Shown in pieces: positions 42,874-51,240 of a stretch of 64,000 bases of DNA. This stretch comes from Cryptosporangium arvum DSM 44712. GTDB lineage: Bacteria > Actinomycetota > Actinomycetes > Mycobacteriales > Cryptosporangiaceae. A model generated the notes under the pieces. The model was given only the letters and a program-made list of their open reading frames with translations. It ran no database searches and was not told the DNA's origin. Both the position numbers and the translations under genes were made by a program. Numbering within the stretch: the first letter of the stretch is position 1; each line of letters begins with the position of its first letter. Location of the stretch: contig NZ_KK073874.1 of the NCBI RefSeq assembly GCF_000585375.1, positions 682,001-746,000 of the forward strand, written 5' to 3'.

Positions 42874-45021
42874 GTGACGTCCTTCCGGCTGCTGGGGAGC
42901 GGCGGACGCCGCCTGGTGCGCAGCGGCGGACGCCGTCTGGTGCGGGGCGGGCGCACCGCCACCCGGCTCGTGCTGGTGTGGTCGGTGGGTGCGGGTTCGG
43001 TCGGCGCGCTGTCGGTGACGCTGCCCGGCTTCGACATCGGGCAGCCGATAAACGCGCTCGTCGTCTCGGCCACGCTGAGCGCGCTGAACGCGATCGTCTG
43101 GCCGTTCCTGATGCGGTTCGCGCTGGCGATCTCGGTGCTGACGCTCGGCCTCGGCTCGTTCGTCCTCAACGGACTGCTGGTGTACATGGCGCTCGGCGAG
43201 ATCCCCGACGTGCGGCTGCCCGGGCCGCCCACCGGCGTGCTCGTCGCGTTCACGGTCTCGGCGGTCACCGGGCTCACGAGCAGCCTGGTCGCCGTCGACG
43301 AGGACGAGTTCTTCCACCGCCGGGCCCGCCGCCGCGCCAAGCGCAGGCTCGGTACCCCGACGAACGTCCCCGGTCTGGTGATGGTGCAGATCGACGGGCT
43401 CGGGCACGACGTACTGCAGCGGGCCATCCGGGACGGGGACGCGCCGACGCTCGCGCGCTGGCTCTCCGAGGGCAGCCACCGGCTGATCCCGTGGACGACC
43501 GACTGGTCCTCGCAGACCGGCGCCTCGCAGTGCGGCATCCTGCACGGCTCGAATCGCGACATGCCGGCGTTCCGCTGGTACGAGAAGGACCACGGCCGCC
43601 TGCTGGTCAGCAACCGCCCGGCGGACGCGGCCGAGATCGAGCGGCGGCACTCCGACGGCCGCGGGCTGCTGCACGACGACGGAGCCAGCCGCGGCAACCT
43701 CTTCACCGGCGACGCCGCCCACAAGAGCGTCACGCTCAGCAGCGCCGGCCGACGCAAGGGCAAACTCGGCGCCGGGTACCAGGGCTACTTCACGAACCCG
43801 TTCAACGCGGTCCGGACGCTCACCGGCGCGCTCGTCGACGTCGTCCGTGAGGTCGTCGCCGCGACCGTCCAGCGGCAGCGCGACGTGCGGCCGCGGGTGC
43901 CGCGCGGCGGGGTCTACCCGCTGGTGCGGGCGCTGGCCACGGTGGTCACCCGTGACCTGGTCGTCGAAGGCATCCTGGACGACATGATGGCCGGACGGTC
44001 GGTCGTCTACGCCGACCTCACCGGCTACGACGAGGTCGCGCACCACTCCGGGATCGAGCGGTACGACGCGCTCGCGGTGCTGCGCTCGATCGATCAGCAG
44101 ATCGGGCGGCTGGCCCGGGCGGCCGAGTTCGCGCCGCGGCCGTACCAGCTCGTCGTCCTGTCCGACCACGGGCAGAGCCAGGGCGCCACGTTCGCACAGC
44201 GGTACGGCATCACGCTCGAACAGATCGTGCAGACCTCCTGCGGTCAGCCGTCGCGCAGCATCGAAGACAGCGTGACCGGGCCGGAGGGCAGCGCGCTGGG
44301 GTTCGCCGCTCGTGCGCTGCGTCGCCTGGGGCCGGCCGCCGAGCACAAGCCCGCGATGGCCGGGGAACGGGTCCGCAGCGCCGAGGAGGAGGCCGCCGCC
44401 AAGGAGGGCGTCCTCGTGCTCGGTTCCGGCAACCTCGGCCTCGTCTACTTCACCGAGCACACCGAGCGGCTGACCGTCGAGCAGATCCAGGCGACCTACC
44501 CCGACCTGCTACCGACGCTCGTCGAGCACCCCGGCGTCGGATTCCTGCTGGTGAGCACCGAGTCGCGGGGCTCGGTGGTGCTCGGCCGCCACGGCGCCCA
44601 CTACCTCGACACCGGCGAGGTGCTCGGCGTCGACCCGCTGGAGCCGTTCGGGCCGCACGCACCGGCCCAGGTGCGGCGGGCCGACGCCTACCCGCACGTC
44701 GCCGACATCATGGTGAACAGCCTGCACGACCCGCAGACCGACGAGGTGGCGGCGTTCGAGCCGCTCGTCGGCTCCCACGGTGGCCTGGGCGGCCCGCAGA
44801 CGACCGCGTTCCTGCTCTACCCGGCCGACCTGCCGACGCCGGTGGAGCCGCTGGTCGGCCCGGAGGAAGTACACAAGGTGCTACGCGCGTGGCTCGCCTG
44901 GCTCGGTCACGACGCGTACGCCGACGCGGTGGCCGCGACCGCCGCGGTCGAGGAGCCCGGGCCACCGGTCGAGGCCCTCGAGCTGGGGTACCTGCCGATC
45001 GGTGACGCAAAGCTGCTGTAA
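42874..45021 (+). CDS. Holin-like (PF04020) membrane domain fused to alkaline-phosphatase-superfamily phosphodiesterase
   Basis: 715 residues from GTG 42874, 7 bp after the DedA stop. Residues 28-145 have four membrane helices like the superfamily-IV holin family. From about 165 the alkaline-phosphatase superfamily core follows: LVMVQIDGLGHD (metal Asp), WSSQTGASQ (likely nucleophile Thr), DLTGYDEVAHHSG and VVLSDHGQSQG (metal ligands). So a membrane-tethered phosphodiesterase or phosphatase, facing probably the outside. In actinobacteria these occur alone; here they are coupled to DedA and an MBL hydrolase. A substrate in lipid-linked wall precursors is a guess. No U-tract terminator follows on this strand, but a shared hairpin does. 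Confidence 0.87.
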   Translation: MTSFRLLGSGGRRLVRSGGRRLVRGGRTATRLVLVWSVGAGSVGALSVTLPGFDIGQPINALVVSATLSALNAIVWPFLMRFALAISVLTLGLGSFVLNGLLVYMALGEIPDVRLPGPPTGVLVAFTVSAVTGLTSSLVAVDEDEFFHRRARRRAKRRLGTPTNVPGLVMVQIDGLGHDVLQRAIRDGDAPTLARWLSEGSHRLIPWTTDWSSQTGASQCGILHGSNRDMPAFRWYEKDHGRLLVSNRPADAAEIERRHSDGRGLLHDDGASRGNLFTGDAAHKSVTLSSAGRRKGKLGAGYQGYFTNPFNAVRTLTGALVDVVREVVAATVQRQRDVRPRVPRGGVYPLVRALATVVTRDLVVEGILDDMMAGRSVVYADLTGYDEVAHHSGIERYDALAVLRSIDQQIGRLARAAEFAPRPYQLVVLSDHGQSQGATFAQRYGITLEQIVQTSCGQPSRSIEDSVTGPEGSALGFAARALRRLGPAAEHKPAMAGERVRSAEEEAAAKEGVLVLGSGNLGLVYFTEHTERLTVEQIQATYPDLLPTLVEHPGVGFLLVSTESRGSVVLGRHGAHYLDTGEVLGVDPLEPFGPHAPAQVRRADAYPHVADIMVNSLHDPQTDEVAAFEPLVGSHGGLGGPQTTAFLLYPADLPTPVEPLVGPEEVHKVLRAWLAWLGHDAYADAVAATAAVEEPGPPVEALELGYLPIGDAKLL

Positions 45022-45026
45022 AAAAA

Positions 45027-45046
45027 GCGGGCCCTTTCGGGCCCGC
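45027..45046 (-). terminator. Intrinsic terminator (bidirectional hairpin, U tract on minus strand)
   Basis: GCGGGCCC-TTTC-GGGCCCGC, an 8-bp perfect stem with a 4-base loop. On the minus strand the hairpin is followed by seven T residues (positions 45020-45026), a classic intrinsic terminator for the DUF4236 gene. It lies 5 bases past the stop of the plus-strand phosphodiesterase gene and may end that transcript too. Confidence 0.92.
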
Positions 45047-45051
45047 CTCGG

Positions 45052-45240
45052 TCAGCTGGCGCGACGCTTACGGCCGCCGCTGCGCCACGTGAACGGACCC
45101 GGCAGGTCGTAACGCTGCTCCTTGGTCCGGGAGTTCCACGACCAACGGCCCAGCTTGAACGACCACGACGACATGCCGTTCTGAGTCATGTTGATCTTGA
45201 ACGGCCCGAACGAATGCTGCTTCCGGTACTGAACGGGCAT
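45052..45240 (-). CDS. Small DUF4236-like protein
   Basis: 62 residues from ATG 45240 with AAGAGGAGAG upstream (in-frame ATG 45309 is not supported). The start MPVQYRKQHSFGPFKINMTQNGMS-like pattern matches DUF4236 proteins, with a basic C-terminus (RSGGRKRRAS). It is rich in Trp, Phe and Arg. DUF4236 has no known function. An excellent ribosome-binding site and a classic terminator show that it is a real, separate unit. Confidence 0.85.
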   Translation of the reverse strand: MPVQYRKQHSFGPFKINMTQNGMSSWSFKLGRWSWNSRTKEQRYDLPGPFTWRSGGRKRRAS

Positions 45241-45313
45241 CGGTCTCTCCTCTTCACGCCGCTGACTGACTTGAAGCGTCAGTACCCCGCGTCGCATGTG
45301 GCCGAACATGAGT

Positions 45314-45979
45314 TCAGGTCGTTGTCACCGTTGCCGTCACGGCGGCTGTGGTGGCGGCCATCAGCGCCACCTGAATGGCCTGGATCGCGTCCTTGATGGC
45401 CTTGGCCGCCCAGTCGCCCTCGGAGATCTGGGTGAGCCGCGCCTTGACCTCCTTGGCCGGCAAGTCGGGGAAGAGCTTCGGCCCGAGGTCGATCGCGTGC
45501 ACCAGCGACGCGAGCGCGGCGGTGTGACGTCCGGAGAGGTCGTTGTGCCGGATGGCGGCGTCAAGGCGGCCGTGCGCCGCGGTCTCGGGCGCCGGGTTCA
45601 GCGCCGGGTAGCGGACCGTCCGGAACAGGCCGAGCACCCGGCTCTCCTCGCGTTCGACGACGCCGGTTTCCACCAGCCGGTCGAGGATGCGGTTACGGAG
45701 CCCCTTGGTCAGCGGGGTCAGCCAGGTCCTGGGGTCGCGCTCCTTACCGGAGGCGCGGATCCGGTCGAGAGCGGCTTCGGCGACCGGGTCGTCGACCGGC
45801 GAAGGGTCGACGACCCGGACCTTCTTGCCCTCGACCGCGATCCGGCCGGCCAGGGCGAGCTCGACCAGGACGGCGCCGGCCAGCCCCAGGTCGAGCGTCG
45901 TGGTGGAGACCAGGGGTTTGCCGGCCGCGTCGTCGAAGGCGAGCAGCAGCAACTCGTCGGGCAGCGGAAGAACAGTCAT
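45314..45979 (-). CDS. GPP34 (GOLPH3/VPS74-like) family protein
   Basis: 221 residues from ATG 45979, 3 bases after the stop of the BTAD-ATPase gene. The start LPLPDELLLLAFDDAAGKP, then LDLGLAGAVLVELALAGRI and WLTPLTKGLRNRILDRLVETGVV, is the GPP34 pattern. Eukaryotic members bind phosphatidylinositol-4-phosphate; actinobacterial copies are common and may act at the membrane, as in conservon loci. The C-terminus is a hydrophobic Ala/Thr stretch (VALMAATTAAVTATVTTT) that could sit in a membrane. Its coupling to a large regulator suggests a shared role. Confidence 0.92.
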   Translation of the reverse strand: MTVLPLPDELLLLAFDDAAGKPLVSTTTLDLGLAGAVLVELALAGRIAVEGKKVRVVDPSPVDDPVAEAALDRIRASGKERDPRTWLTPLTKGLRNRILDRLVETGVVEREESRVLGLFRTVRYPALNPAPETAAHGRLDAAIRHNDLSGRHTAALASLVHAIDLGPKLFPDLPAKEVKARLTQISEGDWAAKAIKDAIQAIQVALMAATTAAVTATVTTT

Positions 45980-45982
45980 GGC

Positions 45983-48900
45983 TCACACGGTAAGTGGGGG
46001 AGGCCATCGGAGCCGCTCCCGGGCGGCTTCGGCCCAGTGCGGCGCCCCGAGCAGCTCCGCGACCCGCAGGGCGTCGCGGTGGTGCTCGCGGGCGGTGTCC
46101 GGCTCGCCGAGGAACGCGGCCAGGTCGCCGAGGATCCCCGCGGTCGGGCCGAGCGTGATCGAGCCGCTCGCCAACCCGGGAAGCGTCCCGGCGTACGGCA
46201 GCAGCGCCCGGTAGCAGTCCGCGGCGACCTCGGTGTGGCCGAGGCCGAGCGCGTTCTCGGCCCGGAACGCCATCCAGAGCAGCCAGTAGTAGTCCGGCGG
46301 GATCGCCGACGTCGGCTGCCACACGGCGCGTGCGTCGTCGACGCGTCCGGCGTGCAGCAGCAGGCGGGTGTACGGCTCGGAGGTCAGGTGGGGTTCCTGG
46401 GCGTGCAGCGCACCGATCGGCTCGACCAGGCCGAGCAGCTGCGCCTCGTCGTTGCGGGCGCGACCGACCGCGTAGAACGTCAGCTGTTCGACGCCGGTCG
46501 CGTTCGGCGCCCCGATCTGACGCATCTGCGCGATCACCGCCGCGTACGCGTCCGCCGCCTCGTCGAACCGGCCCGCGACGAGCGCGCGCAGCCCCCGGAA
46601 CATCCGCACGACGCCGAGCGCCAGCCCGAGCTGACCGGTGTCGGAGTACTCGACGGCCCGATCGGCCTCGTACTGGGCCGGCTCCAGGTCGTCGAGGTAG
46701 GGGCGGCTCAACGCGTGCTGGAACAGGATGTGGTGCGACTGGGCGCGGTAGCCGGTCAGGCCCGCTCGCACCGCGGTCTCACGCAGCTCCGCCCCGAGCT
46801 CGCCCAGGCGGTGCCGGCTGTCCGGCGCGACGTCGACGTAGTACCGCGCGCTCAACACCCGGCAGAGCAGTTCCGGATCGTCGAGCCCGCGCGCGATCGC
46901 GAGCGACTCGTCGCTGCTCCGCGCGGCCAGCCCGGCGTCCACCCCCTCGATCTCGACGGTGAGCGTGGCCAGGAGCTGAGCGCGCCGCTCGACCTCGGCC
47001 GGTGGGAGGTCACGGAGCACCGCCTCCAGACCGTCGACGAACGGCCGGTCGACGCTGCGGTTCTCGCGCACGCTCCAGATCACCGGGGCGTCGAACGACG
47101 CGTAGGCCTGCGCGAGTGCGGCGATCGTTCCGACCTCCCCGGCGACCGCGATCGCCCGCACCCGGGTGACCCTGGCCTCGATGACGTTGCCGGCGTACCC
47201 CTGCGCGGAGACGAGCGAGCACAGCAGGTCGAGCCGGAACCCCGGCTCGACCCGGGCGTCGGCCTGGTCGAGCACGTCGAGCGCACGTCGGAGCAGGGTC
47301 GCTGCTTCCTGATGGGCGAACAACGCCGACGCCGAACGCGCGGCGTCGGCGGCCAGCGACGCGGCCCGCACCGCGGTGGCCGGCGTGGCCGCCGCGAGCG
47401 CGTGGTGGGCCAGCCCGGCGCGGTCACCCGGGCGTACCCGGGCCAGCGCCTCGACCGCGCGGCCGTGCGTGCGGGTGCGCCGCAGCCGCGGTACGTCCTC
47501 GTACAGCGTGTCCCGGACCAGGGCGTGGGCGAACCGGACGGCGCCGGTCGAGGGCTCGACGAGCAGCCCGGTGAGCACGCCGGCCTCGAGCGCGTCGAGC
47601 ACCGTGTCCTCGTCGGTGTTCTCCAGCGCGAGCAGCACGTCGACGTCCACCTCGACACCGAGGACGCTCGCCGTGCGCAGCACCGCCCGCGCGGGGCCGG
47701 GCAGGCGGGCCAGTCGCCGCCGGAGCACGTCGCGCACGCCGGTGGGGACGCTGGTGGCCGCGGCGTCCGGCCCTTCGGCGGCGATCAGCCGCGCCGTCTC
47801 GCAGACGAACAGCGGGTTGCCGCCGGTGCGTGCGGTGACCAGCTGGACCAGCGCCGTGTCGGTGGGCGCGCCCTGGCGTCGAAGGAGTTCGGCGACGTCG
47901 TCGGCCGACAGTCCGGCCAGGTCGACGCGGTCGGCGGCGGAACCGGCGAGCGCGGCCCAGCAGGCGCTCAGGTCGTCGGTGACCTCGGCCGGCCGGTAGG
48001 TCGCGACCACCAGGACCGGCCGTCCGACCAGTTCGGACGCGACGTGCCGGAGCAGCTGCAGCGTCTCGCCGTCGGCGCGGTGGACGTCGTCCAGGACGAC
48101 GAGCAGCGGGCCGGCGGTGGTGAGCGTGGTGAGCAGTTCGGCGACGGCCCGGCCGAGCCAGAACGGGGGGACGTCCCGGGCCGGTGCGGCCGCCGCTTCC
48201 TGGTGCAGGAGCGGGCCGAGACGGGCGGTCAGGGCGTCGTCGACGCGGTCGATCGTGGCGTGCACGACCTCGCTCCAGGCCCAGGCCGGGGGCGCTCCGT
48301 CCACTTCGGGGCAGCGTCCGCGCAGCACCTGCCAGCCGCGTTCGGCGAGCCGGTCGGCCACCGCGCCCGCGAGCGTCGACTTCCCGGCTCCCGGATCGCC
48401 GCCCACCCAGGTGACCCGGAACTCCCCACCGGCCGCCCGTTCGGCCGCTGCGGAGAGCCGCGCCAACTCCGCTCGCCGCCCCACGATCACCCCGGAGCTC
48501 GGTGCCGGGGCGGCAACGGCGCTCTCGGAGGGTGCGGCGGCCGGGCGCTCCACGATCAGTTCGAGGGTGGGGGACTGGGCCAGCACGTTGGACTCGAGGG
48601 CGCGGAGGGCGGGGCCGGGGTCGACGCCGAGGTCGTCGGCCAGCCGGGTCCTGGCGTCCCGGAGGACGCTCAGTGCGTCCGCCTGACGTCCGGTGCGGTA
48701 GAGCGCGAGCGCCAGCAACGCGACCGCGTCCTCGCGCAGCGGATGTGCCCGCACGTGCCGATCGAGGTCGGCGGCGACCTCGGCGTCGCGCCCGGTGGCC
48801 AGCATCGCCCCGGCCCGCCGCTCGACCGCGACCCGCCGCAGCTCCTCGAGCCGCTCGGCCTCCGGGACGGCCCACGCCTCGTCCGCGAACTCGGCGTACG

Positions 48901-49312
48901 CCGGCCCGCTCCACTGCGCCAGCGCCTGATCGAGCAGGTCCGCGGCCTCCGCCGCCGGTGCGCCCGCCGCCCGCTCCAGCAGCCGCTCGAACCGCCACGC
49001 GTCGATGGCGTCGTCGTCGAGCCGCAGCGCGTACCCGGGTGCGGCGCTCACCAGCACCCGCGCGGGAGTCCGCGGCGCGCGCCCTGGCTCCAGGGCCCGC
49101 CGGAGGTGCGAGACGTACACCTGGAGAGCGGCGAGCGCCTTCGGTGGTGGCTCGCCCTGCCACAGGTCATCGACGAACCGTTCCGTCGACACCACGTGCC
49201 CGCGGGCACCGACCAGCCGCGCCAGCACGGCTCGCTGCCTCGGCCCGCCGAGTTCCACCGGCTGATCGGCGACCTCGGCCCGTAGCGTCCCGAGGACGCT
49301 CACCCGCACCAT
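45983..49312 (-). CDS. BTAD-domain transcriptional regulator with AAA/STAND ATPase
   Basis: 1109 residues from ATG 49312 (MVRVSVLGTLRAE; an in-frame upstream start at 49390 lacks family similarity). Residues 1-95 are an OmpR-like winged helix, about 100-245 the BTAD domain. Walker A GGDPGAGKST lies at 304-313, Walker B in LLVVLDDVHRADGETLQLL, with VLVVATYRPAE and the arm LARLPGPARAVLRTASVLG. The remainder is TPR-like. It belongs with LuxR-type MalT/AfsR-like STAND activators. It is the first gene of a two-gene unit with GPP34, and divergent from a TetR gene. Target genes are unknown. Confidence 0.9.
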   Translation of the reverse strand: MVRVSVLGTLRAEVADQPVELGGPRQRAVLARLVGARGHVVSTERFVDDLWQGEPPPKALAALQVYVSHLRRALEPGRAPRTPARVLVSAAPGYALRLDDDAIDAWRFERLLERAAGAPAAEAADLLDQALAQWSGPAYAEFADEAWAVPEAERLEELRRVAVERRAGAMLATGRDAEVAADLDRHVRAHPLREDAVALLALALYRTGRQADALSVLRDARTRLADDLGVDPGPALRALESNVLAQSPTLELIVERPAAAPSESAVAAPAPSSGVIVGRRAELARLSAAAERAAGGEFRVTWVGGDPGAGKSTLAGAVADRLAERGWQVLRGRCPEVDGAPPAWAWSEVVHATIDRVDDALTARLGPLLHQEAAAAPARDVPPFWLGRAVAELLTTLTTAGPLLVVLDDVHRADGETLQLLRHVASELVGRPVLVVATYRPAEVTDDLSACWAALAGSAADRVDLAGLSADDVAELLRRQGAPTDTALVQLVTARTGGNPLFVCETARLIAAEGPDAAATSVPTGVRDVLRRRLARLPGPARAVLRTASVLGVEVDVDVLLALENTDEDTVLDALEAGVLTGLLVEPSTGAVRFAHALVRDTLYEDVPRLRRTRTHGRAVEALARVRPGDRAGLAHHALAAATPATAVRAASLAADAARSASALFAHQEAATLLRRALDVLDQADARVEPGFRLDLLCSLVSAQGYAGNVIEARVTRVRAIAVAGEVGTIAALAQAYASFDAPVIWSVRENRSVDRPFVDGLEAVLRDLPPAEVERRAQLLATLTVEIEGVDAGLAARSSDESLAIARGLDDPELLCRVLSARYYVDVAPDSRHRLGELGAELRETAVRAGLTGYRAQSHHILFQHALSRPYLDDLEPAQYEADRAVEYSDTGQLGLALGVVRMFRGLRALVAGRFDEAADAYAAVIAQMRQIGAPNATGVEQLTFYAVGRARNDEAQLLGLVEPIGALHAQEPHLTSEPYTRLLLHAGRVDDARAVWQPTSAIPPDYYWLLWMAFRAENALGLGHTEVAADCYRALLPYAGTLPGLASGSITLGPTAGILGDLAAFLGEPDTAREHHRDALRVAELLGAPHWAEAARERLRWPPPLTV

Positions 49313-49388
49313 GGCCTGGAAGCCTACGGGCGGTTTCCGCACGTCGTCGCCCTCTGTCCGGTGCCGGACTGGGTGCGGCGGGCACATC

Positions 49389-49402
49389 ACCCCGAACGGG
49401 GT
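49389..49402. promoter_or_regulatory. 14-bp palindrome ACCCCG-AA-CGGGGT between BTAD and TetR genes
   Basis: A perfect 6+2+6 palindrome lies 77 bp from the BTAD start and 75 bp from the TetR start. GGACT-N6-AGTCC further on (about 49439-49454) is a second small dyad. One of these may be the TetR operator. Confidence 0.4.
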
Positions 49403-49476
49403 CTAGTACCCGCGCCGGGACTGTTGAAACACTGACCGGGACTCGTTCCAGTCCGGTGACCGCGTGAGGAGCTGTC

Positions 49477-50067
49477 GTGCCCTACGTTTCGTCCACGGTC
49501 CGCCGGCGGCAGATCGTACTGGCCGCCCGGGTGGTGGTGGACCGCGAGGGTCTCGCACACGCGTCCCTGCGTGCCGTCGCCGACGAGGCCGGTATCGCGC
49601 TCGGCACGCTCCAACACGTCTTCAAGACCCGGGAGGCGTTGTTCGGCGCCGTCGTCGAGGATCTGCTGTTCGGGCAGAGCGTCGCCCCGGTTCCGCTCGG
49701 CGGCCTGAACCAGCGCTTCGGTGATTGGCTGGGCGAGACGCTGCAGGCGGTCTGGCAACACGTGGTACGCCAGAGCGCGGAGTCGCACCTCGGCCGGCTC
49801 GAGGTGACGCTGTACGCGGTACGCACCGGGCTGACCCACGAGCTGGCGCGCTGGCAGGACGAGCGGATCCGGCTCTGGGCCGGGAAGACCGCGGCGCTCG
49901 CCGGCTGGAGCTTCCTGATCCCGGTCGATCAGGTGGCGCGCCTGGTGATGGCGATGATCGACGGCCTGCTGATCCAGTTCCTGGCCGATCCCAACCCCGA
50001 GCGGGTGAGCACCGACCTGCGCAGCGCCGCCCGCGCGATCGCCTACGTCGCCGAAGCCCCGGCCTGA
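49477..50067 (+). CDS. TetR-family regulator
   Basis: 196 residues from GTG 49477 with GAGGAG six bases upstream. The TetR helix-turn-helix is RRRQIVLAARVVVDREGLAHASLRAVADEAGIALGTLQHVFKTREALFGAV. The C-terminal domain (LEVTLYAVRTGLTHELARWQ) fits the TetR_C_6/BetI-like group. It is convergent with the serine-hydrolase gene, 2 bp between stops, and divergent from the BTAD gene. The target is unclear; candidates are itself, the BTAD gene and the MMPL transporter 1.2 kb away. Confidence 0.92.
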   Translation: MPYVSSTVRRRQIVLAARVVVDREGLAHASLRAVADEAGIALGTLQHVFKTREALFGAVVEDLLFGQSVAPVPLGGLNQRFGDWLGETLQAVWQHVVRQSAESHLGRLEVTLYAVRTGLTHELARWQDERIRLWAGKTAALAGWSFLIPVDQVARLVMAMIDGLLIQFLADPNPERVSTDLRSAARAIAYVAEAPA

Positions 50068-50069
50068 AC

Positions 50070-51011
50070 CTAGCTGGGGCGGATCACCGCGGGGGCCGGG
50101 GTGGCGCGGCCGAAGAGCGTCGCGGAGAGGTCGCTCAACGTGCGGGCGCCCCGCTCCAGCGAGTCCTGGCCCGGCGGCATCGAGTACATCTCGGCGATGA
50201 CGTAGCGCTCGTCGTCGCCGGCGAACCCGACCGAGCTGGTCAGCCAGTGCTCCCGGCCGTCGTCCTTCTCGACCGACCAGCCGTTCTTGTTGCCCGGGTC
50301 GACGTCGGGGCCGGCCGACCAGATGCCCCAGTGCTGGATGTCGTCGGTTTGGCGCATCCCGGTGACGACCAGGTCGCGGTCCGCCGGACCGAGCTTGTCC
50401 AGCATGTAGTCCATCAGCGTGACGAGGTCGCCGGGGGTGCACTTCACGAAGCCCCAGTACTTGTCGAAGCCGTTCACGTACGTCGCGTGGCTCATGCCGT
50501 AACGCGACTTGAAGCGCGTCAGCAGCGCCGAGCGGCCGTACTCGCGCCAGAGCGCGTCGGCGGCGTCGTCGGAGGAGAACGCCAGGATGTCGCCGATGCG
50601 CTGGGTGTCGGTGTCGGAGAGTTCCCGCACGCCGGTGCGCGACTGTTCGAGCGCGGTCGCGACCAGCCCGAGCTTGATCGTCGAACCGGTCCAGAAGAGA
50701 GTGTCGACGTCGCCGGCCTGCCAGCGGTCGCCGGTGCGGCGGTCGAGCACGACGACGCCGAGCTCGCCGGGTGCGTCCGCGGCGATCGCGCCGGCCGCGG
50801 CCAGACGGGGCGCCCACTCGCAGCCCCACCCCGCGCTGTCGTCGCAGCCCGAGGGGCTCGTGGCACCGGCGGCCGGCGCGACCGGGGCGCTCGACGCGCT
50901 CGGCGACGCCGGCTTCGGCGAGTCGGCGGTGCCCGCCGAACAGGCCGCCGGCGTCAGGAGCGCGAGCGCGGCGACGGCCACCGCGACCAGACGAGTCCGC
51001 ATGATCCGCAC
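50070..51011 (-). CDS. Serine hydrolase lipoprotein (beta-lactamase-like fold)
   Basis: 313 residues from GTG 51011 (AGGG six bases upstream; ATG 51002 possible). The start is a lipoprotein signal with lipobox LTPAACS, so it is exported and lipid-anchored. The SxxK motif appears as GSTIKLG near residues 110-116 and an SDN-like SSDDA near 146. The third motif is KNG where class A beta-lactamases have KTG, and no clear omega-loop Glu is seen. It is therefore more likely a wall-acting peptidase or esterase than a true beta-lactamase. Confidence 0.82.
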   Translation of the reverse strand: MRIMRTRLVAVAVAALALLTPAACSAGTADSPKPASPSASSAPVAPAAGATSPSGCDDSAGWGCEWAPRLAAAGAIAADAPGELGVVVLDRRTGDRWQAGDVDTLFWTGSTIKLGLVATALEQSRTGVRELSDTDTQRIGDILAFSSDDAADALWREYGRSALLTRFKSRYGMSHATYVNGFDKYWGFVKCTPGDLVTLMDYMLDKLGPADRDLVVTGMRQTDDIQHWGIWSAGPDVDPGNKNGWSVEKDDGREHWLTSSVGFAGDDERYVIAEMYSMPPGQDSLERGARTLSDLSATLFGRATPAPAVIRPS

Positions 51012-51200
51012 GCTAGCCCTGCGGTGAAGACCGCGATGCCCCGGTAGCGGTGTTCGGGCGAACCTCCGTACCGCTCGGTTGAATCGTCCCGAGGCGCCGG
51101 GCGGAACGCCCGGGTCGACTGGTCGCGCAGCTGATCGGGTTTCACCGTGGTCACGGCCAGAATGGAGCCACAGGGAGCACGACCAGATAACCGCACGACG

Positions 51201-51235
51201 ACGTCGGCCCGGTGCGAGGGGTACCGGGCCGACGT
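51201..51235 (-). terminator. Terminator hairpin after MMPL gene
   Basis: ACGTCGGCCCGGT (51201-51213) pairs perfectly with ACCGGGCCGACGT (51223-51235), 13 bp, around a 9-base loop. It starts 5 bases after the stop of the MMPL gene on the minus strand. There is no U tract. Confidence 0.8.
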
Positions 51236-51240
51236 CCGTG

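Noticed and set aside
42874-45021. Phage holin
   Set aside because: The holin-like membrane part is fused to a phosphodiesterase and sits in an envelope operon; no lysin or other phage gene is near.
50070-51011. True class A beta-lactamase
   Set aside because: KTG is replaced by KNG and no omega-loop Glu motif is evident; the broader serine-hydrolase call is safer.
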